Positions 1 to 12,982 of a stretch of 64,000 bases of DNA are shown one piece after another. The stretch is taken from positions 36,178,133 to 36,242,132 of the forward strand of contig CM059975.1 in NCBI GenBank assembly GCA_030490835.1. Reading direction: 5' to 3'. This DNA comes from Annona cherimola (lineage: Eukaryota; Streptophyta; Magnoliopsida; Magnoliales; Annonaceae). The translations under genes and the position numbers were made by a program. The notes below the pieces were generated by a model that was given only the letters and a program-made list of their open reading frames with translations, was not told where the DNA came from and ran no database searches. Position 1 is the stretch's first letter, and each line of letters opens with the position of its first letter.

Positions 1-235
1 GCTTAGGCCCACACAAATTTGGCGAAAGAAGCAACAATGAGACAACGATCTGCTGGCACGAAAGATTGACTCCCGGATCTACCGCAAATCCATCCAGATG
101 AAGGATTGCCTGGTCGTGGAGTCATTGTGCGCGACCTCTCAGTTAGGCGTCAGCTGCTTGTGGACGATGTGTTGGTGGATTGCAGGATTAGGTATTTAGG
201 TTTTCAACGCGGGCGGGAAGGAAGGGCAGGGCCGA

Positions 236-497
236 AATATATTTCATAATATATAATATATTATATATATTATATTAAATGGGTTATACGGGTTGAATGG
301 GTTGGACGGGTTACATAAACGTATTGGACGGGTTGATGGGTTGCAAAGCCTCAATCCTAATCCGTTTATTTAATTTAATGGTTAAACGAGTTGGCGGATC
401 ATAACCCATTTATTCAAAAATCCCGACCAAAACCCATTTATTAACGGGTTGGACGAGCGGGTTAGCTGGTTGACCATGACCATTAACACCCCTAGAT
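236..497. repeat. GGGTT-rich repeat, possible DNA-transposon end
   Basis: An AT palindrome run is followed by many GGGTT/GGTTG motifs and, later, their complements (AACCC). The stretch ends in a 'taacacccctag' motif. This composition and terminus resemble ends of plant hAT-type elements, but I see no clear partner end or target duplication, so the class is a guess. Confidence 0.35.
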
Positions 498-1428
498 GCT
501 GGGGTTCGGCGTCGATGACTTCGAACCCTACTGCCTCTTTAACCTCGAAGTCTGATTTCACTGCAAATGTTTGCACGAAGGGCTGAGCATGAAAACACCA
601 TCTCCACCGTCGATTCAAAATATGTTGTTGAGATATGTAGGGGTAGAAATGGAAAGGGATGCATTGCTACTCGCATGTAGAGGTGGGTTAGAAGCTTGCC
701 AAATAAGCTTCCTGCAGAAGCTATCGATTTGCACACTATGTTCGATCACAGGGGAAGATCGGCAGAGGAAGATATGAGAGAAGAAAGGAGATGGAGAAGC
801 TTGGTGGTCACGATGGCCGGCTGCAGAATCCAGTAGCTGCTTGTCGGATTCTCCATCGCAACTGTCGTAGAGGAAGAGAAGAGAAAGGGATAAGAGAATA
901 AGGAGAGAAGAGAAAGGGAGAAGGGGAGAAGAGGGAGAAGAGGGAAAGGAGGAGCTTGTCCACGCCATCATGTTGGCCACCCATCTCGCCGACGCCGTCA
1001 TCCCCTCCACTTCCGACGACCTAAGGTAAGAAGGAAATTTGTTTTTATCGGATTTTTGAAATTTTCTCTTAAATTGTGTTAAAATCATGGGGTTTTGTTT
1101 ATATCTGAATAAATCTATTATTATGGAAAGAGAAATTATGAAAAAGAAAAAGTGATTTGCATTTACCAGTGATGAGGGTATATTAGGGTTTTGATTTTAA
1201 AGAACTTGTTTTCATGGGTATCATTGAACAGAAATGTATGGAATGATCATGTCTGGTCATTTTCTACTTGAAACATGATATACTGAACTAATACCACCTT
1301 TGCTTTGCCATGTAAATAGGACTTGTTTCATTTAAACAAAAAATTCATTGGATGAATGGATATATAAAGAACAATTTATTAAGTAAATAGAAGTATTTTA
1401 TGTTCTGTGTGGTTATTGATGATGACAG
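498..1428. other. Flank with purine-rich tract, no gene recognised
   Basis: The stretch holds a long G/A-rich tract (about 770-955) whose complement is open as a serine/leucine-rich frame, a composition artefact. A short open stretch at 971-1025 ends at a good donor-like 'AGgtaagaag' and might be a leftover exon of the pseudogene that follows, but it does not resemble the family's expected N-terminal sequence. Confidence 0.4.
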
Positions 1429-4177
1429 GTATGCAATGTTGTTGTCGTTGCTTCTTTACTCGATGCAACTCTTGTTCTTCCCAGGTTCCTATACAGCAGT
1501 GTTTGGAAGGATCCCAGGTATGCCATGACAGTATGATAGTGCAACAAGAAGAATGGTTCTTTCTCCTGTATACCGAAATCACATGAGCCGTTGTAAATTT
1601 GCAATTTGCATCCATTATAACTTTTGCATCCTTCAGAAGCTTCTTTCAGACCTGCACTGTTTACTTGATGTTAGTGAAGCCAGTTTGGTGATATTTATCA
1701 AGAAGACTACTTCATAGATTATTTGAAGAATGACATCACTATTGTAAAGGAGTTGCCTTCTCATCTCTAGTCACTGGACATGAAAGCAATTGGCAGTCTG
1801 GTACATTCTTGCCACAAATTCTCTTTAATATGTTCTTTTATTAAGAACGAGGACACCTTCTTCATTTCAATAAATTTAGGGATTTGTCACAGAATGTTGC
1901 CATTTGACTATTCTAATCTTTCTTCATTTGCAGATAACTGATGCTGATATTATGAAGGAGGCAAAATCAATCTATTTATCAATGAAATACTTCCTATTCT
2001 TCTACAAAATGAAGTCGTTCACTTCCTTGGATTTGGAAATCGGCTTGGTTTTGATCCACTGCCTTCAAAGTTGCAAGTTATTTGAATAATGTGATAGATC
2101 CTTTTCTTGATTTACTACAGTTTGTAAATTATGCCGCCTTAATAAATTGCCTTGCAAATTCCTCCAAAACAAATTACCAAGGAACAATAATTCTATGGAC
2201 TTTTTTGTATTTTTGTTAGTACGATATTTCTTCAATCTAAGCTGCACTAGCCTGTTTATCTCCTTTTCAGGGTTCTAGACTTCCCAAATGCTTTCAGTGT
2301 AATGAAGTTTGCTAACTATGAGTTTATATGTAGTGTTGTTCCTTTGTGCCACTTTCTCCTTTTTTGGCTTTGGGTTTATGAAATTAGTTGACTTCCTTTT
2401 AACAGGCTGTAAATTTTAAATATAATCTTATAGTAGGAATGCTTGGTTGTAACCCCATAAATAGTTTCTTTGAGAAATCTTTGCATGTAGTCAACTCCTA
2501 CATCAAGCTATGAGTAAAAGCCATTAGCCTAGCATCTATAAGTATTTAAGGGCCAGTGAAGTCTTAGACTGCCCACAGTGGCAAGACAATCTTTCAAGTC
2601 AAATGACATGTCCTACTCTATTCCATCTTGTTAATAGAATAAGAGGAAATGAAGTTTTATTTGTTTCAAGAAAAAAGGAATCTTTTTGGCTCTTTTGCAT
2701 TGTAGTCTATTCGAGTCCTATCAATTTCAAGATATCTACCTGTTATTGTCCAAGTAATCTTAACTTGGCATTGGTTGGATATAAAGTGAAACTAGGATAA
2801 GGGTTGAGAGTTGTAGAATGGAATGCTAGGAAAAAAAGAAAAAGACTGTCTTCTTTTTCTAGATCCACATAATCAAAAAATTATATATTTAACAGCTTTC
2901 AATTGGAGATGGTTCGGGCAACAAAATCTGACATCAGACCATATAGCAATAGTTTAATCTTCTTCCCAACTCCTTAATATTTGGTTCAGACCCTTCTACA
3001 ATGTCTTTATCAATCTGAAGTGCAATTTAAAATTATTTTTAGTGGTTCTTATACAAGTTGGTGCATTTCATCGAGTTTCATTTACTCTTAAAAATGTCTT
3101 AAAACTTGATCTACTACCTTTCTATCATTGTCTTGTGCATTTCTAGTACATTTTCTTGAACACATTATGATTCTCTATCATCCAGAACATTTCTTTAATA
3201 TCTATTCAATATTTTTGTGCATGCTCCTTGTCTGGACTAACCGCTACATTTGCTTTTCAGAGATTAAGATGCAAATGCAACTTCCATGCATTGAAGTTTG
3301 TGCTAAAAATTCAGCAAGTTGGTTCTTTATTGGTTAGGAGGATTCGGAAGTACAATGGACAGCACAGCTTAATAGACAAACACTTGTTTGGGAAGTTCAT
3401 ACCAACTAGCCCTGAGAATCAGAATGAAAGCTCAAGAGGTCCATCCAAATATCTTGCATTGCACTTGATATTTGAAATGGATATGGTAGCATACTCACTA
3501 TGCAATTTTGGAGGAGAAGAAAATGGGGGATAGGAGTTGCAAGCCTATAGGAGCATACATTCTCCTCTGCTGGCGAAGCGCATGGAAGAGACAAAGTTAT
3601 GTTTCTTCTTCTGAATTTTAGACAAAAAACTCTGCTATAGATGCCTGCTAATTCGGTCTTGAAAACAACCTCCACAAAATAGATTTTGGGTTGTACATCA
3701 TCAAGTGGTCATGTATTGTTACAAACTCACTCTTGGCTAACCTGATGAATTCACTGGCTTGTGCTTGGTTGTCATTGTCCTAGTGATCAGACTATAATGT
3801 GCAGCTTAGAGTAACTTAAAAGCACAAGCAGCATGCATTAGCCTGTTTGGATATCAGTGGCCTTAGTAAAGTCCTTCGTTAGGTTGCTGATTGTCATTTC
3901 ATTAATAGGATATATTTTATGACTGATTTCTTTCAGTTTCCCCTCTCCTGCAGAATTGAGGAAATTGGGCAGATGTCCATTGACACCCAATGAAGCAGCT
4001 CTCATGCTTTCGGCTCTTGGCTACAAACACAAAACTTACATCTATCTTGCTGGGTCTTATTTATATGGTGGGCAGTTGAGGATGCTTCCATTCACTAGCC
4101 TTTACCCAAATTTGATCACGAAGGAAGATTTGCTCACTTCAGCGGAACTTGCACCTTTCATGAATTTCTCATCCTAG
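1429..4177 (+). pseudogene. O-fucosyltransferase-family protein (DUF246 type), truncated pseudogene
   Basis: Five exons can be read with GT-AG borders: 1429-1517, 1680-1800, 1934-2076, 3261-3595 and 3937-4177. They give successive blocks of the plant O-fucosyltransferase family (Golgi glycosyltransferases): 'TLVLPRFLYSSVWKDPS', 'QFGDIYQEDYF', 'VVHFLGFGNRLGFDPLP', 'RLRCKCNFHALKFV', 'GRCPLTPNEAALMLSALGY' and 'SLYPNLITKEDLL'. The reading is broken by in-frame TAG codons at 1768-1770, 3531-3533 and 4175-4177. A frameshift near 1979 is explained by two extra bases, since exon 3 is 143 nt where 141 keeps frame. The normally conserved Arg of the 'HLRFE'-like motif is Ile. I see neither the N-terminal anchor exon nor the C-terminal exons. 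Introns are kept, so this is a decayed gene or segmental copy and not a retrocopy. Family assignment is secure from the motifs; non-function is inferred from four independent lesions. Confidence 0.85.
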
Positions 4178-6059
4178 GTGATCGTGCAGCTCAGTGTGTG
4201 TGTGTATCTATGTGTGTATCTATCTAGGGAAATTTAACTTGAACTGAAAAATATAAAGTTCAAAAAATGCAAGTTTTTCTCTTTCCAAATTTTAATCAAA
4301 GTTCGGCCTATCCCAAGTCCTTCTGTTACCATGTTATAGTTCCATGGGATTGGTTAACAACTCTAGTTTTATGTCTCTTGCCTTCGGGATTTATTGAGTC
4401 GCAGGAATATCTAAAATATTTCTTTTCTTAATTTGAGAATATTTACCTTCTGCTGATGATTCAACTAATTAATGGATTCACAAGGCGTTGTATCTCAAAT
4501 TAATCAGTTAGATTAGAAGATTTTACATGTTGATTATCGACCTATGATTGGTCATTGTCATCTCTAAGGAAAGTAGGCCGACACGAAGCTCAATCCATAT
4601 TAAGGCACTCTGAATTAATGGTTAATTTGATGATTTTCATTATGAAGTGCATTTTTCAGGTCTGTATATCTGGGGGTGAGTTATGAGGTTAATAGTTGTA
4701 ACATACTGGTCCAGAAAAGTGATCCCGGACTGTGTATTTAATGCAATTTTCCAAGATCAATCACACATTTATGGCAAAATTAATTATTTTAATTTCATAA
4801 AAATTTCAAAATTCCACTTCCACTAGTCATGTTCTCATTGTTACATCAAGGCATAAAGAAAAAGAAATTTTACAAGTCTATCATTCTCAATACATGCCTT
4901 TAAAATAAATAAATAGAAATAATTATTCTTGTAAATCTTCTTGTAAATCCCAAAACGCTAATGTCCCACTTGATTTGGTACACCTGTAAAAATAATGGGT
5001 TAGTCTCAATATGACTAGCAAGTAGAAAATTATTTGAAAATGGATAATGGCCCAACTAGAACTTAATTAAATGATAAAATAATTATTTAATTTAATATCT
5101 TAAAAATTAGGCCTCAAATGCAAAATCAAACCCTTCCATTGAGTCCAGAAGCATAAAAAATACAGAAATGGACTATTTGATTATTCAAATCGGAGTTCAA
5201 ATGAATAAATCATAACAAAATGGAATGAACGACTCATATTATTCCACATCATCATGGCCTTCACTGCAGGTAGGTCCCACCTAGACCTCTCTCACTTAGC
5301 CCTTATTGCTGTAATGACCCACATATCATTTTTTTCAATATTCCCTGGACATCAGAAGCAGTAAAGTGATTAAACATATAAAAATGGTCAAAAGCAACAA
5401 AAATAAATTCGTTGCAAAAAGCAAGATCCAAATCAACTGAGCAATCCATTCTTTGACGGAATTTCTTCCGTTCCGAATTTCGACGCTCGTCAAAATTCTT
5501 TTCTTTCCTCCACTGGACGTCTGTGAATATCGAAATTGGCTTATATAATTTGATTTTATGTACATCATATTATCCATGAGCATTATTACATATATTATAA
5601 TTAACCCACATATATAATTTCAATATTCATATATTTATTGCATATCAATAAAATGCATAAAAAAATTCAAAAATCTCAATACATATAATTTTTAAGCATA
5701 AAATTTGACATATTTATCTGCAAAATTTTATATCCTAAAAACTTAGGATTATAAAATTTAATTATGTCAAATATAGCCTAACAATTATATAATATAATGC
5801 TTTATAAATAACAATTGTATAAAAATAGTTCCAATGCAAATAACATAATTATCGAACTAAAATCAATTTCCAAATAAAATCTCACTTGCCTTTGAAGAAA
5901 ATAAATTTCCTCATTCTGCCACTTTACCTCCCAAACCTTCTTACGAACATCCCCATCTATCAAGTCCTTACCCCAATTTATAGAAGTCTCGTAGCTTCTA
6001 AGGGATAGGAAGATAGGAATAAAATAAAATTTATTTTAAAATTAGATTTTATCTTAACA
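4178..6059. other. AT-rich intergenic sequence
   Basis: No recognisable gene. A short TGTGTGTGTATCTATG microsatellite lies at about 4195-4227. I did not find the missing C-terminal O-fucosyltransferase exons here. Confidence 0.5.
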
Positions 6060-6232
6060 AATCTTATCTATGATAATTCTTATCTCATCATATCTTATCC
6101 CGTGGAATCTATGATAATTCTTATCTTATCATATCTTATCCCGTGGAGATAAGATTTGTTTCAAAATTAAATTCTATCTTAACCACCTTATCTAGGAGAG
6201 TTCTTATCTCATCCTATCTTATCCCGTGGGGC
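6060..6232. repeat. Short tandem repeat, three copies ending TTATCCCGTGG
   Basis: Three near-identical blocks run 'cttatctatgataattc' through 'atcttatcccgtgg', ending near 6104, 6146 and 6229. The last copy is the most diverged. A GGGATA-type motif just upstream (6001-6010) suggests a decayed DNA element, but I cannot define its ends. Confidence 0.6.
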
Positions 6233-7784
6233 CCACATTCTGGAGAGGCAAAAATACAAAAATTAATTATTATTATTATTATTTTTCAATATTTTACAAT
6301 AGTACAAGTAGAAATCATCACAATGTCTTGGTATCCTAGGGATTAACAAAACATTCTTATGTATATATATGCAGCTAACATTTCATTAACGTGTATTGAA
6401 AATGCATATTTGAAACAGGGAAAATGTGGTGATATTTGATATTATTGAAAATGCATGGCCCTATTTATAATTTTACACTAAATATAACCATTCCTGTGTT
6501 TTGCCATTCTTTTCTTCATTCCCGAGTGAAGGATCTTCAAACTACTTATAACTATCTTCATTTCTAGCAAGTAATTTGACCAACAGCATGACTTTCCCAT
6601 TTGAAAAGGCAGACGTAACACCATTCTTCATCCATTCAGGCTATGCTAGAAAATTGTCAAGATGGGCACATAGTATTCTTCGTTGTGCTTGGAATCATCC
6701 TAATTTAAATTTCAGAACGCAACTTGTTCTACTCATTGAACGTCTTATGTGCCACATGCCACATGCTGCATTATTGTACGATTTTGGATATTAATAGATA
6801 TGATATTATAAATTTCTTTAGTTATTCTATGAAACGAAGGGCACTAACAATTGCCACACATCTTGTGGGCCTTGAAATGAAGACAACATTAATCATTAGG
6901 CCCATTTCTTGTCATTCTGAAATTTGATGTCGTTGTTTTCCCAGCAGTTTGTGAATAATCCTTCTACTTTTCCACTTTTATGTCTGAAAAACATGAAATA
7001 TTATTCAGAAAGACACGTTTAGTTCAAATTGTAGTAAGATAGGCCAAGCCTGTGATTTATACAATCCAGTACAATGATTTTGAACTTATACATGATTTAT
7101 TGAAATATAAAAGCTAATTGGTTGGGTGTCTCTATAGAGGGCCTGAGTACCAGTTTCTCATCATAAATACTTATTCATATTTGGCTTACAAGAAATTTGG
7201 TATTATTTGTTTTGAAGTTTTAATGATAAATTTTAACAAATTTCTGATTTTTAATTTATCTTTGTTTGAGCCATATCGTTAGGTAAGATAATGGAACTAT
7301 ATAAGTAATATGGGGAATACATCATTTTTGGGCCCTCTACTGTATATTTTTATTCGGATCTTATGAAGATTAGTTGAGTATAGAATTCTGTTGTAAGACA
7401 GTCGTTGACTATGCATTGCAGCATGAGCATTTAATGGATCAGTATCTTGGGAAAGACACCTTATAAATTTTCTTCTTCGAGTGCAGAGGAGCTGAAAAGA
7501 TTGCCTCCTACTTTTTTTACTGTAAAATACTACATGGGAGATGACTTGTATCTATTTGGTAAGTCATCAATCTCAATACTTCCTCTAGTTTCCACTTGCA
7601 GTATTGAGGACTAACAAGAGCTGACCGATGCTGATAATGCTTTTGTCAGATGAATTTCAGACAGCAAGAGCTCCAAATACTTGAAGACCAATAATAGGTG
7701 AGTGGCAGTAGCAAGCCAACAAAAATTTATCCGCCACATTGAATATGGAAATTGTTATCTACCAACGAGTAACATTTCATTTAC
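6233..7784. other. AT-rich intergenic sequence
   Basis: No gene I can support. A small open stretch at 7489-7563 (containing 'LPPTFFTVKYYMGDD') ends at a GT-AAG donor-like site. It might be an upstream exon of the helicase fragment at 8315, because that family has an IP-x-(S/T)-F-x-(S/T)-V-x-x-Y block before it, but this is weak. Confidence 0.4.
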
Positions 7785-8014
7785 TTGAGCTATATTTGTT
7801 TGCATGCAAATCCTTAATGATTGTGGATTAGTGAAAAAGCTAAAAATGTTGATAGGGTATTATATTTTATCACAGACTTTGATTTATAACATATAAAATT
7901 TCTTTATTTTGAACTATATTTGCATCATGAAAATCATTTAAGATAGTGCATTAGTGGAAAGCTAAAAAATGTTGATAGGTTAGCATATTTTATCCTAAAC
8001 TTTGACTTATAATT
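7785..8014. repeat. Tandem duplication, period about 122 bp
   Basis: Blocks starting 'gagctatatttg' (7785) and 'gaactatatttgcatc' (about 7909) both continue through 'gctaaaaatgttgatagg' and 'actttgatttataa', so two diverged copies lie head to tail. Confidence 0.6.
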
Positions 8015-8314
8015 CATGTGTTTTTATTTAATTTTTTTTTGGACAAAATGTACATGTAAAGAAAATGCAATTTGAATGCAATTAATGAATTGATTTTCTG
8101 TCTAATCTATTTTTTTAATCTTTTCTATTTTCATCTCATGTTACTTTTTTCACCATCTAAACGCTCTCTAGTGTGCTTGTGGAAATCTTTACCTGGATGT
8201 TTAGAAGTATCAAGTATATTTGTAGTTCAGTCTGTGATCTCTTAGCTGGATGTTTAGAACTATGAGTTACAGTGTAATATATGGTCTCCTAATGCAAGTT
8301 GCTTGTGTGCACAG

Positions 8315-8661
8315 GTTTCACTGAGCAATGATTTCCTCCAATCATTTCCAAAGTTAAAGTATCTGCAAACTAAACAGATGGTTGTTAAATTGTTATTGAA
8401 GCTTTCTGAAGGATGGCACCCTACGAGGAAAGGTCTTGATCTTTCTAACTCTCTTGGGTTGGTAAAACAGTGTCGTGTTAGCAATCTATATGTGATATGG
8501 ATAGTGGATATTGAAATAGATGGAAATTATATCCAAGTGCTGAAAGTGTGGGACATCGTGCCATGCACAAAAATTCTTTCACTGGTCAAACGACTTGATC
8601 AAATCTTTGCAATGTTTACTGATGTTTACATTGAGCACTGTAGAAAGAGATGTATTGATGG
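8315..8661 (+). pseudogene. Isolated exon of a large UvrD-like helicase / TPR-ankyrin protein
   Basis: An uninterrupted exon-like block of about 115 codons, with acceptor 'gtgcacag' and donor 'GGgtatgtt', encodes 'FPKLKYLQTKQMVVKLLLKL', 'EGWHPTRKGLDL', 'NYIQVLKVWDI', 'LVKRLDQIFAMFTDVYIEHC' and 'RKRC'. This pattern (SxLK..K..V..LLLKL..GW.P..., then YIQVLKVWDILP, then RLD.IF..Y/FTD) is what I recall of the region just before the Walker-A ATPase core in large plant UvrD-like helicase proteins. I do not see the following exon with the GxGKT motif in the next several kilobases. The exon therefore looks like an orphan fragment, although its own frame is intact. Confidence 0.55.
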
Positions 8662-8801
8662 GTATGTTAGAAGTTCTTTCATTTGAAAAGCTCAAAATAC
8701 ATTCAAAATTAAGCCTGCCTGTTCTTCTTGGAAGTTCTTATCTACTACCTGTGGTCTACAAATTGGCTGTATGACTTATTTGATATACTTTGTTGTCTTA
8801 C

Positions 8802-8914
8802 GTTCTAGTGTTTTACTAGATATTTTTCTTGAAAATGGATTACACAAGCATACTAATGTTCTGGTGTTTTATCAGTTATTTTTCTTAAAAATGGATTACA
8901 CAAGCATACTAAAT
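8802..8914. repeat. 57-bp tandem duplication
   Basis: Two adjacent copies (8802-8857 and 8858-8914) share 'aaaatggattacacaagc' and flanking bases, with about seven differences. Confidence 0.75.
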
Positions 8915-11900
8915 TTGTTCTTGTAAAATCCTCTAAGCACATTTCTTGTTAGAGACCAGTTTCTGTGCAAACGTTTGGACGATGGCTAAATGTGGAAATG
9001 TTGTATTTGCCATCCATTTTAGACGTGCGGCTAAGATTTTCATGGGTAAAATGGGAACGTTTGTTATACTTATACACATGTACATGGTGGTTAGCTGATG
9101 GTCATTTGCTTCCCAAGAAAGCTTTCCACCTAAACCCTAGCTATCTACTGCGAGAGAAAGATACAGAGAAGAGGAAGGAGAGAGAGAATTGGAAGTGAGG
9201 TAGCCGATTTTGTAGCTCTCTTTCATTTTCTTTTATATCTCAATCGGTGGCTGACTGTTTCTCTATTTTCTTCTTGAAACGGGTCTAGGTTGGATTCATT
9301 TTTAGAGTTTTGGTTTTTCATCTCACTTTAGGTTTGTACATTTAATCGCGTTCTCTTTTATGCTGATTTTGTCTGTCCAAATTTTTGCATGGAATAAAGC
9401 CCGCTACAATAGGAGAAGGAGACCACAACCATCTAGGTTGTTGATCATTGCGGAAAGTGTTGAAGATCAGTGTTGTCGCCGAGGAGACGGCGGAGACCAA
9501 TTATTGGGAAGAGAATGAGGAAAACCTGAATCATCAATTTGGTACACCCTTATCTTCCCCATCCCTAAGCATTCACAAAAAATGGAATGCTTGTTGTATT
9601 TTTTTTAGGACAATATAATTGCATTTGCAGTTGTGGTTGCCCTTTTTGTTCTTTGAAATCTGTTGTTGAGGCATCAATTTCATTGAGGTTTTTTGGCGAT
9701 TGTGAGAGATGGTGTGGGGCCGCTACTGATGACTGCTCGCATTGAAAGCTCATGCTCCGTTCTTGCTTTGCCTTTGAACATTAGAACGAAAGGCTTCATT
9801 TGGATGTGTATTTTGCATTTGATGGTTTTTCTCGTATTTTCATAATTTTTTGCTTTTTTGTGAAAGACGCTGCTAACTAGAATGTTGCTTCCTAGTTCCT
9901 AATAAACCTGCCTTCCCATTTCAGCTTCTGTTTGCCATTTATATGTCTGAGTTTGCATTTATGTATATTTTCGAGTGAGAAATGAAAATTATGTTCGGAG
10001 AAAATTATACACTTGAGCATGACGTGTCCTATACAACGTATATCCTGTTTATGTTTTTGTACAAAAGTTTGTAGAGATCGCATATTGACTGTTGAAATAA
10101 AGCTTTGTTGAGAATAATCTGTGCATATATACAGGAAAATGCAATTTTCACACTATTGTTGATATCCATGTCTTTCTCTTAACACCCGTACACATTTAAT
10201 TTAATGTCATGTTTTATCTTTGAATGAATAAAATGTGTTTTGGTCTCACCTGAATTTGGGATATTTTTGTGTAGAGTTGTATTTGAAAAGCTTTTTTCTT
10301 CCCTGTATGAGGCTATCTTTGAATGAATAAAATGCAAGTTTTATTTTTTTGTATAAAATTCCATGGTTGTATGAATAGGAAGAGATAAATTCTATCATTT
10401 TTCTATTTGCAATGTGCGCTAAACCTGATGTCTAAACTAAGGAATCCTTTTGAATGCTTAGAATTAGATCTATTAGTTGAAACAAGACTACATCTCGTCT
10501 TTTTTATTAAAATGTATAGATCATATTTATTAATCTGTCAGGCTCATCTGATCTATTTCAATGTGATCATTCTATAGAAAAGTTCGATTTATGTTTCGAG
10601 AGAAACTGACATTCTTTTCTCTTCAATATTTCAAAATTCTTCAACCAATTGTCAAAATCTTATAGTAAATCCAACACATATTTTAATCATTAATCTTTTC
10701 AACAAACTTACAGATTTCATTTCTAAAATATTTTTATTTTTGATGCAGGTTAAATATGGATGCTAGTCAAAGAAACTTAAAGTTGGATTACATCACAACT
10801 CCTACAATAATGTTTTGAAGAGAAATGATTAGAATTATTTTGTATATATTAAATTGACATCCGAATGATACTATATCATTTTTTTAGCTTTTGAAGGAAG
10901 TGTGTTTTTTAGAAAATTACTGCACCGTAGTTAACTTTTTAAGTGGTGTAATTAAAATATAAAATATATCACTTTTTGTCTTTTGATATGACGATATCGT
11001 TTTAAGGTGCATGCAAATTATGTTATTTTAATCTCTTTGGCTTCTATTTATATCCTTGTTTTAGTGCAGCTCTTTTTAAATTATTTAAGCTTACATTCTT
11101 TGTCAATTATATTACAGTTCTTAGCTGCGTACATGTGATATTTATCATATTTTCTTCTTTAATTTTTATAGATCAAGCGATGATGATCTTGGTTTAATTT
11201 TTTGTAATTTTAGAAAAAATTATTCTAACACATCAACCAGGGCTCATATATGAGTATCGAAAATTTTAAAAATATAGATTGTAAGTCGTTGATGATTATT
11301 TAAAAAAGTGATTTGGTGCATTAAACTGTATGTGACAATTATGTCTTTTCCATACGAGTCACGATCTTTTATTAATTTAAAAAAATTTATTGCAACCCCA
11401 CCTAAGTAAGCTTATATAATATTTTTGTCGTAACTAAATGAATCTTTTCGAATTTTTGAAATTAAAAAATTTTTGATTTATCATGCACTAGTATAATAGA
11501 CATTAGAAATTGCATTTAAATTAAACAATAAGTTATTATGGGGTCACGTATTTCTAGTAGGAAACTTGAAGCTTATCAATGGCTAGAAGATTAAGCCCGC
11601 AAGCACTTTTTCTTCAGAGTAATTTATTTTATCTCAAATTATATGGTAGTTTACTTTGTACTCATATCTTAAAATATATTTATAATAATAAATATATATG
11701 ATTTACCCACTTAAACCATTCAATAAAATTGTTTGAATTATATTAAGCGACATACATATATTTCATAGTTACTTTTTGGCCTATTTAATTTTATTAGCAT
11801 GCGTAATTATTTTTAAAAATAATACAAAACGACTCATGCATGTGTGAGATTTAAATTGTTTTGGATAATACTAATTTTTGGGTCAATGGGAGGCTAAATA

Positions 11901-12229
11901 AAATTTTTGCAATTATGATATTCAGTAATTAATAATTTTGGTATCACCCATGTCTAATAAAATTATTTTTTTACTAGCGAGTCGAGTAAGTAAAATTACC
12001 TACTAATTGACTTTCGTTAATGGAATTATAATTATTTTTTTGTCTATGATGCAGGGTGCAATAAAAATTGAGCAAAATGAACTCACTAATTTATTCACTA
12101 ATTTATTCAATGCTTAAAATTTTTGCTACCAACCATGTTAAAAATAAGAATAATAGATTCATATTGATGTATTCTTTTTGATTGATTAGTTTATTATAAC
12201 AAATTATAGCATTTAGTGCTTGTTTTGTA
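8915..12229. other. Intergenic sequence, no gene recognised
   Basis: The segment 9100-9800 is less AT-rich, with an AG-rich leader-like stretch (9150-9200) and CT-rich runs that could be a promoter/5'UTR relic, but I find no convincing coding exon. From about 10700 onward the sequence is very AT-rich and degenerate. Confidence 0.4.
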
Positions 12230-12790
12230 CCTATTCAATAAAATTATTTCTGCAACAAATCATTATAATTATCTATTAAATAATATTCTCAAAAGAACAT
12301 TACAATATTTTCTCCTGGATTAATTTTTTGAGTCAACGACATGAATTACAAAATAAAAGTATAAGTAATTTTTTTGATACTAAATAATTTTGATATTACC
12401 CTTCTTAAGAAATGAAATTGCTATAGCAACATAATCCAAATTACTCATAAAATAATATTCTCACGTGTACATTACATTATTTCTTCCTCAAATGTAATTA
12501 TTTTTTAGGTCAACTGTACAAACTACCAAATAAACTTTGTGTAATTAATTTATTTAGTAATTAAAAATTTTGATACCACTATTGTTAAAAAATATAATTA
12601 CATCTAATACAAATAATTCAAATTACTATCAAATAATATTCTCTTGTCAATATTTCTCTATTTTTTCTCAATTATAATTATTTTCAACTCAACAATTCAG
12701 GATGACAAAAAAATTGTGCAATAATTTGTTGGGTACTTAATAATTTCGATACTACTTTTATTGAAAGTAGTATTACTTACCTGACAAGTA
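12230..12790. repeat. Degenerate tandem repeat, period about 175 bp
   Basis: The anchor 'taatattctc' recurs at 12281, 12453 and 12634. Around each copy there is a similar order: 'caaattact', 'acattacattatttctcc', 'taattatttt..gtcaac', then 'aataattttgatactacc'. About three diverged monomers are present. They do not match the satellite in the array. Confidence 0.6.
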
Positions 12791-12982
12791 ATTAAAATTG
12801 AGAAGTAATCTTGTTAGCCCGGGATAAGCAAATACCTAGCTTAACCCACCTCAAAAAATCATTTGTAATATTTTTTATTTGCTTTTTTCTATATATATTT
12901 GTTTATTTAAGTGTATTTAACTTATAAAATTAAAATTATTTCTTAGTCTATAATGAATTAAAATTATTTTTTGGCCTACAGC

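Noticed and set aside
615..1088. 157-codon minus-strand open frame
   Set aside because: It is the complement of a purine-rich tract, giving low-complexity Ser/Leu/Pro sequence, with no start context or homology.
6576..6927. Two overlapping small plus-strand open frames (72 and 67 codons)
   Set aside because: No motif, splice or family evidence; they overlap in different frames and are within chance length.
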